DNA of 64,000 nucleotides from Plasmodium brasilianum (GCF_023973825.1 NC_090126.1:806001-870000), one strand, 5' to 3'; positions 29,498 to 40,829 are shown, numbered from the stretch's first letter. Numbers and translations are program-made. Notes: generated from the letters alone by a model not told the origin.

Positions 29498-29617
29498 GTG
29501 CCTATGTGTATAAGCGCATGTGCTCATGTTCGTATGTTCTTATATGTGTATATGTATTTACGTAGGTACGCATTTTCGCGCTAAGCAAGAGCAACAGAGT
29601 ACTGCAGAACGTTTAAC
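27730..29617. other. Divergent intergenic region, TPx(Gl) and the 29.6-kb gene
   Basis: Both flanking genes start from this region, so it should hold two promoters. It contains a 15-bp array at 27890-28040, a TA run at about 28540-28595, a block of degenerate 8-bp RACGNATT repeats at 28800-28910, and TATG/CATA repeats close to the right-hand start codon. No coding sequence recognised. Confidence 0.6.
27888..28042. repeat. 15-bp TTCAATATATTTTGC array
   Basis: About ten copies of TTCAATATATTTTGC, with TTCATTAAATTTTGC variants at both ends, lying about 160 bases upstream of the TPx(Gl) start codon. Confidence 0.88.
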
Positions 29618-31480
29618 ATGGTATCTTTTATGAAAAAAGGAATTATATACATATCGATTTTATTCGTATTAATAAACTATATGTGTAAACATTTTAGAGG
29701 ATGTAATGTAACAAGCGTAGCAAGAGTACTGAGTGACCACAAGGTAAAGAAATGCATTTACGTCAATAGTACTAAATTACAAAATGGTATAAACAAGCGT
29801 ATTAAGAACTATCGTCCATTGTATTATATTAATAACAGAAGGACGAGAAGAAATCAGAGTTACAAACTGAGCAAGCACAAGGTGTGTACATTATTCCCCT
29901 TCTTCAGTAGCAAGCGGGATGATAAAAACGATAAGAATGTTAAATATAACAAGAATAATAAGTATGATAAGAATGATAAGTATGATAAGAATGATAAGTA
30001 TGATAAGAATGATAAGGATAATAAGAATGATAAGGATAATAAGAATGATAAGGATAATAAGAATGATAAGGATAATAAGCAAGGCGAACATGTAAACATC
30101 ACTGAGAGTAGTAAAGGAAACATTAACCAGAACAAAAAAAATGAAAAAAAATTGGGTGTCGAATCGAATGGAAGCACTGAGAGTTTGCAGAAGGACAGCA
30201 ACCAGGTGAGCTCTAATGAAAAGGTAAATTCACAGCAGAGGAATAGAAGCGATGGTAGTAGAATCGAGGGTAAGGAGCAAAAGGAGGAAACGCTTGCAAG
30301 AAGTGATAGTAGCGATGGTAGGGGAGACAATGAAGAAAGAACAAACAGCAGTGTACGGCGTAATAATATTGTCTTGTCTATAAAACTTAAAGGCATGGAA
30401 GAAGAAGAAGAAGAGGAAAGGGTCAATTCAAAAGAAGCACTTAAAAATATAAATAAATATAGAAAACATTTAGACATGTTAAAAGATAAAATTATAATTG
30501 CATTTAGCAGTATATTTTGTTCATATACAAGAAAAATAGAAAAGAAGGAAAACTTCAAATCGTTTTACGAAAGCATACTGAGCAATTTTGAAAGGAACTA
30601 CTGTAAGTATACATTCCTAGAAGATATTCTAAATATGAAAAATGAAAAAACACAAAAGGAGTATCTGTTAAATAACTACAGTTATTTTGTTGATATAATT
30701 AATATTATTGAAGAACAACTATATAACATTTTCCTTTTTAAGATCCAAATAGTAAAAGCAAAAGCGTTAAATGATATAAAAGATCTTTTATCAGATAAAG
30801 TAGATAAAATAGATAAAGCAGTTAAAGCAGATAAAGCAGTTAAAGCAGATAAAGCAGTTAAAGCAGACAAAGCAGATAGAGCAGATAGAGCAGATAGAGC
30901 AGATAACATAGATTACATATCATATATAAATAGTATTAATAAAATATTTCGAACATATGAACAAGAGTTAAAAAGTTTGATCCCACCTAATTTTGAATTT
31001 TCTATATATAATAAAATTAGGGAAAAGGACAAAAATAATTTCTTATTAAATTCGACTTATCAAATACCCGTTGAAAAATATAAAAAAATTTTAAATGACA
31101 ATGTTGAGCATGTGAAAATGTTTTGTAAAGACTTAACCAGGAAAAAAAAAAAAAATGCATATAAAGATATAGAAAAAAATAAAAATTATCAAAATATTTT
31201 GCAAGTAATTGATAATCAACAAAAACAAATTGAAGCATTACAGGAACAACTAGAATCTTCTATTGAAAATGTAAATGGAAAATATTCCCCTTTTCATTGT
31301 GCACTTGCCTATAGAATACCTGACACTAATTTGAATATATCAACACAATATATGAAAGGAAAATTTAACATAAAATTAAATTGCATTCCTGATGATTCTT
31401 TGCATTTACTGGGATCCTATGGGTTTGTCAAGGCGCTACCTTATGGTAACCTGGGCTTATCCCTCTCCCTGAACTTTTGA
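29618..31480 (+). CDS. Conserved-type Plasmodium protein with signal peptide, coiled coil and a compact C-terminal domain; function unknown
   Basis: A single 620-residue frame. Residues 5-24 are a hydrophobic signal or anchor (GIIYISILFVLINYM) followed by a long Lys/Arg/Asn-rich, acid-poor stretch: the bipartite pattern of apicoplast targeting (inference). Then come DKNDKYDKN repeats (about 29925-30080), an acidic Ser-rich linker, a helical middle with an ADKAVK repeat (about 30800-30905), and a predicted coiled coil (NQQKQIEALQEQLESS) near residue 540. The last 65 residues are not low-complexity: SPFHCALAYRIPDTN... to ...YGNLGLSLSLNF, a likely beta-strand-rich module ending in Phe. I do not recognise the family. 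The alternative start at Met5 makes little difference. Its 3' end faces the 32.3-33.8 kb gene. Confidence 0.85.
   Translation: MVSFMKKGIIYISILFVLINYMCKHFRGCNVTSVARVLSDHKVKKCIYVNSTKLQNGINKRIKNYRPLYYINNRRTRRNQSYKLSKHKVCTLFPFFSSKRDDKNDKNVKYNKNNKYDKNDKYDKNDKYDKNDKDNKNDKDNKNDKDNKNDKDNKQGEHVNITESSKGNINQNKKNEKKLGVESNGSTESLQKDSNQVSSNEKVNSQQRNRSDGSRIEGKEQKEETLARSDSSDGRGDNEERTNSSVRRNNIVLSIKLKGMEEEEEEERVNSKEALKNINKYRKHLDMLKDKIIIAFSSIFCSYTRKIEKKENFKSFYESILSNFERNYCKYTFLEDILNMKNEKTQKEYLLNNYSYFVDIINIIEEQLYNIFLFKIQIVKAKALNDIKDLLSDKVDKIDKAVKADKAVKADKAVKADKADRADRADRADNIDYISYINSINKIFRTYEQELKSLIPPNFEFSIYNKIREKDKNNFLLNSTYQIPVEKYKKILNDNVEHVKMFCKDLTRKKKKNAYKDIEKNKNYQNILQVIDNQQKQIEALQEQLESSIENVNGKYSPFHCALAYRIPDTNLNISTQYMKGKFNIKLNCIPDDSLHLLGSYGFVKALPYGNLGLSLSLNF
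29925..30080 (+). repeat. Coding repeat KYDKND/KDNKND
   Basis: Units of 15-18 bases (AAGTATGATAAGAATGAT, then AAGGATAATAAGAATGAT) encode a Lys/Asp/Asn linker after the presumed targeting peptide of the 29.6-kb gene. Confidence 0.85.
30790..30905 (+). repeat. Coding repeat ADKAVK/ADRADR
   Basis: Units of 9 and 18 bases (GCAGATAAAGCAGTTAAA, then GCAGATAGA) encode an Ala/Asp/Lys helix-forming stretch in the middle of the 29.6-kb gene product. Confidence 0.8.
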
Positions 31481-31568
31481 CTACCATCGTTGATTGGTTC
31501 TTTTAATTTTTTTTGCCATAATTTGGCAGTTATCTCGCCATAATTTTGCAATTTTTTTTAAGATATAT

Positions 31569-31615
<47 letters not shown>

Positions 31616-31962
31616 ATTATCCAGTTCTTTAGCTTTTATTATACAATTTTTATATTTTTTTTATTATCCAAATTTTGATATACCGTATTAAATTTTTTTT
31701 TTTAAAATTCCATTTGTTGCAGCGACTTCATATGCGGTTGCTGTTCATTCAGCCCAGGAAGACCGTACTCTCTCCCTTCCTCATGTATTACTGACTTAAT
31801 TATTAGTGTGTTACACATGTGAGTTTTTGCAAAACCTTTGTAAAGTAATGCACTACTATGGCAAATCGCCTATTTGGGTATCTATAACTTAAATTATAAT
31901 ACCTCTTAATCTAGTACACTGAACAATGTACTAGCTACCTATTTGCTTCTTTCTTTCTTTCT

Positions 31963-32002
<40 letters not shown>

Positions 32003-32299
32003 TGTTCATATATAGTTCAAATTTTCGAAAGTGTAGAAAAGTACCTTTCATTTGGATATAAAATCTTATCATACATTTGTTAAATATATAAAAAAAGAAA
32101 AAAAAAAATTGATCATACAAAATACGTCCAACATTCCACGCTTGGATTATGTTCATCGTCGTGCCACGACTGCATATTTTTAAATGGTACAATTTGTGGC
32201 ATTATGAACACATATCTCCTCAATCGGAAGCAGTAGTATAGTAGTAACAGTTGCAGCAGTAGCATCAATCCCAATTCCAATGCTACTCCATACTAGTAA
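31481..32299. other. Convergent 3' region
   Basis: Shared 3' region of two converging genes. Contains TA and T runs (31565-31615), a long T run (about 31964-32001) and two less AT-rich patches (31720-31800 and 32125-32290). The second includes a perfect 13-base inverted repeat GTCGTGCCACGAC at 32158-32170. No gene assigned. Confidence 0.5.
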
Positions 32300-33821
32300 T
32301 TATAAATCGGTATTATTACTATGCGGATAGTAAGGCTCAATCAACTTTTTTATATTTTCCAAATTTTCCATTACGAAAATTTTCCACTCGTTCATATCAT
32401 TTAGTATATTATAAATCGTTTTATTATCTTTTAGCATATCAGCAAATATTTGGTAGTTTTTATTTTCTTGTGTTAGTTCAAGAATTTTTCGCCTGACCAT
32501 TTCAACTTGTTCGTCTGTTTTAATGTCTACTAGCAAATCTCGTAAGTCTTTGGATTTTATTAACAATTTTAATATTTCCTTCATTGATGCCCATTCATCA
32601 TATTCTTTATCGTAAATTTGAAAGTGCCCCTTAATTGCATTTTTGTATTTTTCTATCTCATCTGAGATTTTTCTGTAGACATTTTCCCTTGTAAAGCAGT
32701 TTTCGCCCGAGATCTGCGAGACCGCAAAAAAAAAAAAAATAATAAAAAAAATAATAAAAAAAATAATAAAACAAGATAATAAAACAAGATAATAAAACAT
32801 GATAATGAAACAATATAATAAAACAAGATAATAAAACAAGATAATAAAACAAGATAATAAAACAAAATAATAAAACAAAATAATAAAACAAGATAATAAA
32901 ACAAAATAATAAAACAAAATAATAAAACAAAATAATAAAACAAAATAATAAAACAAAATAATAAAACAAAATAATAAAAGATAACAAGAATGAAAATACG
33001 GATAAGGGTATAAACACAAGTACAGGTAAAGGCACAAATATAGGGACATATATAGGGATAAATACGGTACATATAGAAGCATAAATATAAATAAAAAGAG
33101 AAATTAAAAAGGCTACATCCCCGTCAGTGCACACACGTATGAAGTTGCCATCATTTGACTACTGTTCCTTTCTTATATTTTTTCCTCTTATTTATTTTCT
33201 TCCTTTATTTTCCTTTCTTTTAATTTCACTTCTTATATTTTCCATCCTTTTCGTTTTTCCCATTTTCGTTCTTTTTCTTTTTTCACTTTTCTGGTGCATA
33301 ACTTACGTTACTAGACAAGAATACGTACACCATTTTAGCTCCCCTTTTGAAACTCTTAGATTCGAAATACTTTTCGTCCATTCTTTTTCCATCACTCCAG
33401 ATAATCAAATCGTTTTCATCTACAATTGTATCTTTTAAGTTATACACATCTTTAATTAAGTCGACACATTCTTTTATTAAATGTAACCACGACTTGGGTA
33501 CTATATCTCTTTTTTCTTCTTTATGTATTATGGAAACGTGTTCCTTCCCCTCCTACAAATATTGAAAGGGCATCGTTTCACTATATTTTCGGGTATGTAG
33601 CATTTTGCCCCGCTTGGCTGTATTTCTAAACGTGCTTAATTGTTTAACAGTTCGTTCATTCGTTCATTCGTTCACTCGTTCATTTGTCTGTTAGCTTTTT
33701 GTTTGGTTTTTGTTCGTTTTTTTGTTTATTCGTTTGCTTATTTTCCCCCGCTTACAGTGTGGAACGTATAAATCAGATCCAATACGTACAAGAAAATGCT
33801 TAGGAAAGACGACGTATTCAT
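32300..33821 (-). CDS. Small secretory-pathway protein, three exons, unknown function
   Basis: Exons on the minus strand: 33821-33756, 33552-33307 and 32713-32300, all phase 0 with good GT/AG signals, giving 241 residues. Exon 1 encodes a 22-residue hydrophobic signal peptide ending IYTFHT. The mature part is soluble and helical: HKEEKRDIVPKSWLHLIK..., VDENDLIIWSDGKRMDEKYF..., a single Cys-containing join (SSN|ISGENCF), then Lys/Glu helices such as SMKEILKLLIKSKDLRDLL. It ends HSNNTDL, which only loosely resembles a Plasmodium ER-retention tail. Fold and partners are unknown; an armadillo-like helical protein is one possibility. The joins rest on frame continuity, and the first exon is typical of Plasmodium secreted genes. 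Confidence 0.72.
32728..32990 (-). repeat. AATAATAAAACAAGAT-type repeat in intron 2 of the 33-kb gene
   Basis: Units of 12-13 bases (AATAATAAAACA, with AAGAT or AAA between) fill the intron 32714-33306 next to its acceptor. On the sense strand it reads as a T-rich tract. Confidence 0.85.
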
Positions 33822-35359
33822 TCTTCACCACTTGTTGTTACTCAGTTCCTCTTCAGTAGACTTCGCTTGTTCGAAACGTGGGTGCATTCTCAGAAAGAAG
33901 CGCATATATGTATGAACGTATGCAGGTATGTATGTATGTATGTATGTATGTATGTATGTATGTATGTATTGGCGCGTGTGTGCCGTTACTATATGAGAAG
34001 TTGTAATTCAATGAAAACTTGAGTTCTTTTTGTATTCACCGCTTTCCATATAACAACATTAACTTTTTCATGCAAACAGTAAAAAAAAAAAAAAAAAAAA
34101 AAAAAATAGTGGAAGATGAATACCCTCTTCTGAATGTAAATATAAGTGCGCAATATATATGAATCCTTAATGGATGCTGCGATTTAGTAAGATAATGACA
34201 AGAAGAATAAGAAAAGGTAGACCAAGTGCAATCCTCCCCCAAAGATTAACATTTATCCTTATATATATATATTTTTTTTTTTTAGTACATTCATATATAT
34301 TCGATACAAGTTTTAATTCGTATGATATTATATAATGGGAGAGTCTAATTTAAAACTACACATACTTTTTTTTTCTTTTTTATAGTAAGAAAAACGACTT
34401 ACAGTTAAGAAGTACTTCATATAAGATAAAATTTTCTTCTCTTTCATCAATGTATGCATATACACATAGCTATATTGAGGAAAAAAAAAAAAAAAAAAGC
34501 TAAAGAAAAAGACAAAGAATATAAATAAAAATATTTTATTCGACGATTAGTTTAAAAACACAACGTTAATAAAAAAGATAAACTGTTTTTTTTTTTTTTT
34601 TTTTTTTTCTCTTTATGTTTAATTTTTGCAAGCTCTAGGCTTTTATTTCTCCCATTTGCTCCACTTAATCATATGCAAAATTCTATTTTTTCACACTGAT
34701 CTCTACAATGAAGAATTAAAAAGAAATAAGGAAAAAAAAAAAAAATCAATTCAACTTTTCGCGCATATAAGAACCTTTTGATATTACATAAACCTCTGAA
34801 CATTATAAAACTATTCATTTTGCTTACATTATTTTGTTTAAAATATTTTCTTCATTTTTTTTACTCACTCTCTTTTGTACATTTTTCTGCTATAATGAGG
34901 TCGTTTGTTTTATTTTCTAAAGTTGGGTGTTCTTTTATGGGTGTAAAGCTGGAAGTGATAATATTCAACACACCGCCATATGAATGCAGCACAAAATGAA
35001 GCTCATATGTAGATAATGTAATTACTATTCTTTTATTTCTTTCTCTTTTTTTGTTCTGGTTTTTCCTCAATATAACGCTTAGTATGTGTTTGTATATATA
35101 TATATATATATACATATATGTATATATGCTTGTTACAAATATAATGAAAAAAAAAAAACGCACCACTTAACGCGCATATGCTTACACGTATACGTACACG
35201 TACACATACACAAACGTAAACGTAAACGAATGCACAAACACTTGCCTCACATAGGCGTACATAACTTATTACACATTTTATAAAAAGGAGGAATTATGAG
35301 TTGTATTAAAATTTATTTTTTCTTTTCTGGCCTATTTTTTAAACCCACCTATCAATATG

Positions 35360-35394
<35 letters not shown>

Positions 35395-36159
35395 AAAATA
35401 AAAATTTTTTTTTAATAAAAAAAAAAAATTAAAAAAAATAAAATAATTCTATAACAAATCCTGCTAATATTAATTGTTTTGCTTGTTTGAAAATATGATA
35501 CATTTTACGGGTAAATTCCCTGTTGTTACGCTGCATTTTTTTTTTTTTTTTTTTACAGTACTACTTGACACCTTTCGGCTTACTATGGTTATTTTAGAGA
35601 AAGTAGAATTTAAAAATACATTACCATATAGTAAGTGAAGTCGAACATATATATATGTTCATATAGAACTTACGATACTACATTTTTTTCCATATACGTA
35701 TACACATGAGTTTATACACAAATGCAATAGTGTATGTTTGTATGTACGTATGTATATATGTATGTGCTTCATTTTTGTTCCACTGAAATTCCTTTAAAGG
35801 GATCGTAGTGCTCTGCCTTATTTCACTTAATATTAAGCACAAGTTCAACGAATTACACTTACATAAGTGTTTATTTGTGTATATATATAAAATACAAAAT
35901 AATCAAATTTATATATAAATATATTTATATATTGCAAGTGGCAAAAATAAGGCGAATAAGGGCTATGACAGTTATTCCTAAGTACCCAAAAAAAAATGAA
36001 CACGATTCACTGTAAATATATTTTGAAATCCCATTTTTTTTTTTTTTTTTTTTTTTTCCCTCTGTTGTTAATTTTAAAAAAGGATATATAACAAAAGTAC
36101 AAAATTTATTAAATTTATTTTTTAATCATTTGCGAGTAATAGCTTTAAATACATTAGCT

Positions 36160-36196
<37 letters not shown>

Positions 36197-36544
36197 GATA
36201 TTTGCGGGTGCTTATATGCAACAGGTACCCCCTAAAACGTTTGCTCTTATGTTTTATTTTTGCAGTCATAGGGACTACTATATACGAATTGATGAGTAAA
36301 TAAAATCGTATATACGTATATATATATATATTTGTATGGGTAAAATAAGCATATTTTTGCGTAATTGTTCCTTGTTCTGCGTTTCGGTATAATAAGGAGC
36401 AGGTAATCATTCAAGTGGTAAGAGTTTGTAAAAAGCAAAAGCTGACAAGCGTAACAAAAAGAGAAGAAATTGCTCTGATAGAGAAACCTCACTATTAGGG
36501 AAGGTGAAAGAAAAGCAACTGAAAACACAAAAGGAGTAGGGAAT
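33822..36544. other. Region between the 33-kb gene and eIF2A
   Basis: Mostly AT-rich with TATG repeats at 33920-33970, homopolymers and TA runs. It contains weak coding signals on the minus strand at 34683-35055 (separate entry) and about 34380-34470. The right end (about 36380-36544) is less AT-rich and should be the leader of eIF2A. This is the probable rearrangement junction relative to P. falciparum. Confidence 0.5.
34683..35055 (-). CDS. Candidate last exons of a small multi-exon gene
   Basis: A minus-strand exon at 35055-34869 encodes a coherent Plasmodium-like stretch (STYELHFVLHSYGGV..., then ...FTPIKEHPTLENKTND). It ends in phase 1 at a consensus gtgagt donor. A good acceptor (ttcattgtag) then gives a short terminal exon 34702-34683 reading KISVKK and stop. 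No start codon or upstream exon could be fixed and the family is not recognised. It could be chance open frame in a less AT-rich patch. Confidence 0.3.
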
Positions 36545-38629
36545 ATGTCGAAAGAGGATGAAAGCAACAACAACTTGTACTTCCTAGCTTTAAGTAAAAA
36601 CAAAGTAACTGTATACGAATATAATACTGCGTTGAGTAAGAACATTATAGATGATATAAATGAAGAAATAAAAAAAGATGGAGAAATAAGAAATAGCAAA
36701 GTTAATGTATTGCACGAGGAGGATGATGATAATAATAATAATAGCTGCAGTAATAACAACAACAGTAACCATGGCAGTAACAACAATGATAACAACAGGA
36801 GTAAGCCTAGTGCTGGTAGGAAAAATGATAAAAGTGTAGAGGACAGGGAAAAGAACAATTTGAATGGTACTCCTAGTGATAACCAGCTAAAAAAATCGGT
36901 GAGCAAATTTAATGACTTTTTAATTAATAGAGGGATAAATATATATAAAGAATATAATGATGTAGAGATAGCTACATGCACACATGATTATAAAAAAATA
37001 ATTCTTGTTAGAAAATCTAAGCTCAATGTAGCAGAAATTATTGATATGCAAAATAAAGATAAAGAAGTTATTTATATAAAAACAAAAACGCAAATAAAGA
37101 GAATTGTAACGAGTCCAAGAGATAACTACATAGTCCTACATTGTCAATATAAGCCTGATGTTGTTAGTACCAATTTGTATGTGTATAAAATTAGCGGGAA
37201 ATTAGGAAAGAAGAAAAAGAAAAAGGACAAAAAGGACGAGATGGGGGAGAACCACACGGAGCAGAGGGAGTGGAATAAAATCATAGCCTCTAATAGCGAA
37301 GGTCAAATGAACAAGCGGGTTGGCGATGGGAAAGGTGAAACTACTAACGCTGCTAACACGAATCAGAAGACTAACTCACATGAAAATAACGATAATAAGG
37401 AAAAAAGTGAAAGCATATATTATAACGAAATGCTAATATGCGAGCGTACATTAAAAAGTTATAGCAATAAAAATTGGCCTTTCTTTAAATGGAATGAGAG
37501 TGAATCAGTTTGCGTTTGTTTAAATAACAGTCAGATAAATATTTATAAAGATAACAACTTAAGTGTACCTGCAGATAAATTAAAATTAGATAATATCGAA
37601 TATTTTGATTTATCACCTGACCTTGTTAATAAAAAGGGAAATTTGTTAATTACATATGAACAAGGAAGTAAAGGAAATCCATCCGTTTTTAAAATTTTTA
37701 ACATGGATAATTTAAATAAACATATTTACTCAAAAAATTTTTTTAACTCTGATGAAATAAAAATAAAATGGAATAAAAATGGAACTTCCTTATTATTACA
37801 AATACATACACAAGTAGATAAAGAGAAACAGTCCTACTACGGTTCGAGTAATTTATATTTCATAGACACAGTAACATTAAAAGATGTTAATATAATGACG
37901 AATAAAGGATTAATATATGATACTATATGGTCATATAATCAGAATAAATTTTATGTATGTAAAGGAGAAATACCAGCAGAAATTGTTGTACATGATAAGA
38001 ATGCAAATGTATCTTATTCATATGGAAGACATAAATATAATACACTAAAATTAAATTGTAATGAAAAATTATTATTAACAGGAGGATTTGGTAATTTAAG
38101 TGGAGATATATCTATATGGAATACATCAAATAAAAAAGAAATTACAAAGACAAAATCATCATGTGCTGTTATATGTGAATTTTTCAATGATGGAACACAT
38201 TTTATAACTGCTACTACACATCCAAGATTAAGAGTTGATAACAACATAAAAATTTATAAATATAATGGTTTAATTGTCAGTCGAATAAATTTTGAAGAAT
38301 TATATAATGTTATAATTTTACCATTTAATAAAATTAAATTTCAAGAAACGGATGCTACTTTAGGTACTTATGTTGATAACTCACATTTACAATTTTATAT
38401 TAATAAACAGTTAGGTATCGATTCAAAAAAAACTGGTATATACAGAGCACCTAGATCAACTGGTTTGATTAGGTTAAATGGAAATTTATCATCGAAAATA
38501 GAAAAGTCAAAATCGAACTTACCTCCAGGGTGTAATTTTGTTATTGAAGAAAAAACATATAAAAAAAAAAAAAAAAAAAAAAAAACCCAAAGGATAAAGA
38601 AAAGAGGGAGACATTTTAATTTTTTTTGA
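36545..38629 (+). CDS. eIF2A: Eukaryotic translation initiation factor 2A (eIF2A)
   Basis: Cytosolic WD-repeat translation factor; eIF2A can deliver initiator tRNA to ribosomes independently of eIF2 (family knowledge). Single frame of 694 residues. After an N-terminal propeller blade interrupted by an Asn/Ser-rich insert (about 36720-36880), the conserved eIF2A propeller is clear: WPFFKWNESESVCVC, IKWNKNGTSLLLQ, YDTIWSYNQNKFYV, GGFGNLSGDISIWNT, and ATTHPRLRVDNNIKIYKYNG. A poly-A run at 38562-38585 near the 3' end encodes Lys; one base of length error there would change the last 20 or so residues, so the C-terminus is uncertain. The start ATG follows an A-rich leader. Confidence 0.95.
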   Translation: MSKEDESNNNLYFLALSKNKVTVYEYNTALSKNIIDDINEEIKKDGEIRNSKVNVLHEEDDDNNNNSCSNNNNSNHGSNNNDNNRSKPSAGRKNDKSVEDREKNNLNGTPSDNQLKKSVSKFNDFLINRGINIYKEYNDVEIATCTHDYKKIILVRKSKLNVAEIIDMQNKDKEVIYIKTKTQIKRIVTSPRDNYIVLHCQYKPDVVSTNLYVYKISGKLGKKKKKKDKKDEMGENHTEQREWNKIIASNSEGQMNKRVGDGKGETTNAANTNQKTNSHENNDNKEKSESIYYNEMLICERTLKSYSNKNWPFFKWNESESVCVCLNNSQINIYKDNNLSVPADKLKLDNIEYFDLSPDLVNKKGNLLITYEQGSKGNPSVFKIFNMDNLNKHIYSKNFFNSDEIKIKWNKNGTSLLLQIHTQVDKEKQSYYGSSNLYFIDTVTLKDVNIMTNKGLIYDTIWSYNQNKFYVCKGEIPAEIVVHDKNANVSYSYGRHKYNTLKLNCNEKLLLTGGFGNLSGDISIWNTSNKKEITKTKSSCAVICEFFNDGTHFITATTHPRLRVDNNIKIYKYNGLIVSRINFEELYNVIILPFNKIKFQETDATLGTYVDNSHLQFYINKQLGIDSKKTGIYRAPRSTGLIRLNGNLSSKIEKSKSNLPPGCNFVIEEKTYKKKKKKKKTQRIKKRGRHFNFF

Positions 38630-39664
38630 AAAAAAAAAAAAAAAAAAAAATAGGCAATTACGGAGGTGTGTTATACTGTCGTACCTCTCCGCCACAGTGC
38701 ACGCATTTAATAAAATGAGCATTTTACTAAGTGGTTTTGCAGGCATTTTTGGTATTGTATGCATGTATATATATATATTTATATATATATATATATAGAT
38801 ATATATATATATATATAGATAGATAGATAGATAGATAGACAAACAGAGGGCAGCTTTTTATTTTTATAACCGCTTTGCAGTAGTATCCATTAACGTCTTA
38901 TTACCCTTGCAGTTTTGCTTTTTTTTTTTATACATATTTTTGTACAAATTTTTTTTTTTTTCCCCTTTTTTTTTGTGTGTGTATGTGTGTGTGCGCGTGT
39001 GCATGTTTATATGCGGGGATTACAACGTAGACATTTTTTACTCCTTTATGTTATGCACTTCCAGTAATTTCTGAACGCATGAAGGAATTATTTATAAGCA
39101 CCCCATAAGTATATGCATTATTTGCATAAAGCTAAAATAATTATGTTAACCACCTTTACTTATATTTTAATGGTATACTGTGGTTTTTTTTTTTTTTTTT
39201 TTCGCCCATATGAGGGATATCATAGTCCAGCTACATTTGTAATTATTATGAACAAGTGCATGTATGTATGATAATATACATGTACATATATATATATATA
39301 TTCATTACATATACGTGTTAGTGATAAAACTGAAGAATACAGACAAAAAGAAAAAAAGAAAAAAAAAAAAAAAAATGCTCCCAGTTTTACATTAAACATC
39401 ATTTTACAATAAAAAATGAATTCTATTTTTTGTTGTTATAAAAAAGGAATGAAAAAGACTGCTGTCGTAAAGAAACAAAGACGTAAGTATACATTATTGT
39501 ACGAATTCTGTAAGAAATAAATAAATGCAGCGTGTGAAGCTAAATAATTATGAGCAATCGTCGAATACTTAAAGGTACAATACTCGTTTTGTCGCAAAAT
39601 GGTTTATCCCTATGTGCATAGCTAATTTTTTAAAATGTACTCATATAATACATACACACAAGTG

Positions 39665-39705
<41 letters not shown>

Positions 39706-40794
39706 TTATTTCTTATGATATGCGTATTGGTAGCTTCATACAAACACATGATACACATACTGCCCATTCATGCAACAATTGAACCAACGAAAACTGCACA
39801 TTATATAAACTTTAAATAACGGTATGCTTCTTTTGTGGGTAAAATGTTAATATATAAGAAAGATTGCCTTTTTTTTTCTTTTCTTTTTTTTTTCCTCATT
39901 TTTAATTATGTTCGAGTTGGTACTTTTAACAGTTTGTATAATAAATATACTATTGTTATATAAAAATAAAAAATGCATTTAAATATACACGTATGTGCAA
40001 AAATACAAGTGTAAAATTAAGAATGAATAAGAGAAAAAAAAAAATTAAATTTAGCCTTCAAGCCACAAAGCAAAGCCAGCTATGCAAAAAAACCAAAAAA
40101 AAAAAAAAAGGAAAGAACATTTAAGGAATGTCATTAGTAACCTATATATTTCGTCAGCTGTAACTTAGAATTATAATTATAATAATTATTATCATTTATA
40201 CTCACAAATCATAATTATATGTATGCATATATATTTATATTGACGTATATTTATATGGACGTATATTTACATGGACGTATATTTACATGGACGTATATTT
40301 ACATGGACATATATTTACATGGACGTATATTTATATGGACGTATATTTATATGGACGTATATTTATATGGACGTATATTTATATGGACGTATATTTATAT
40401 GGACGTATATTTATATGGACGTATATTTATACGTACATATATTTATATGTACATATATTTATATGTAGATATATTTATACGTATATACATTTATATATAT
40501 ATGAAAAATTAGAAAAAACAGAAATGGGACGATTTTTTTACAAATACGCTGTTCGATTTAACAGAATTCCGCTCTACTGGTACTACATATTATATATATA
40601 TATATGCACACATACCTGTACACACAACAATTAATTAATAAAATGATGTTCTCTTACTGCTGCCGTTATTAACACATAGACAGTGAAACAATGAGTGGTC
40701 AGTTCAAGTCTGGCTTCTTTTGCTTTTCATTATTGTTGTTCAAAATTGTCAAGATATTTAATGATTTTCTTTTTTAATTAAAATATACATTTAT

Positions 40795-40829
<35 letters not shown>

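Noticed and set aside
35505..35640. Plus-strand spliced frame MIHFTVLLDTF... resembling an adaptor sigma start
   Set aside because: Similarity is limited to a few residues and no following exon was found.
40219..40634. Plus-strand frames reading MDVYLYGRIF repeats
   Set aside because: A stop-free 16-bp array explains open frames in every register.
40690..40720. tRNA T-loop-like AGTTCAAGTCTGG
   Set aside because: No matching acceptor, D or anticodon stems in the preceding 70 bases.
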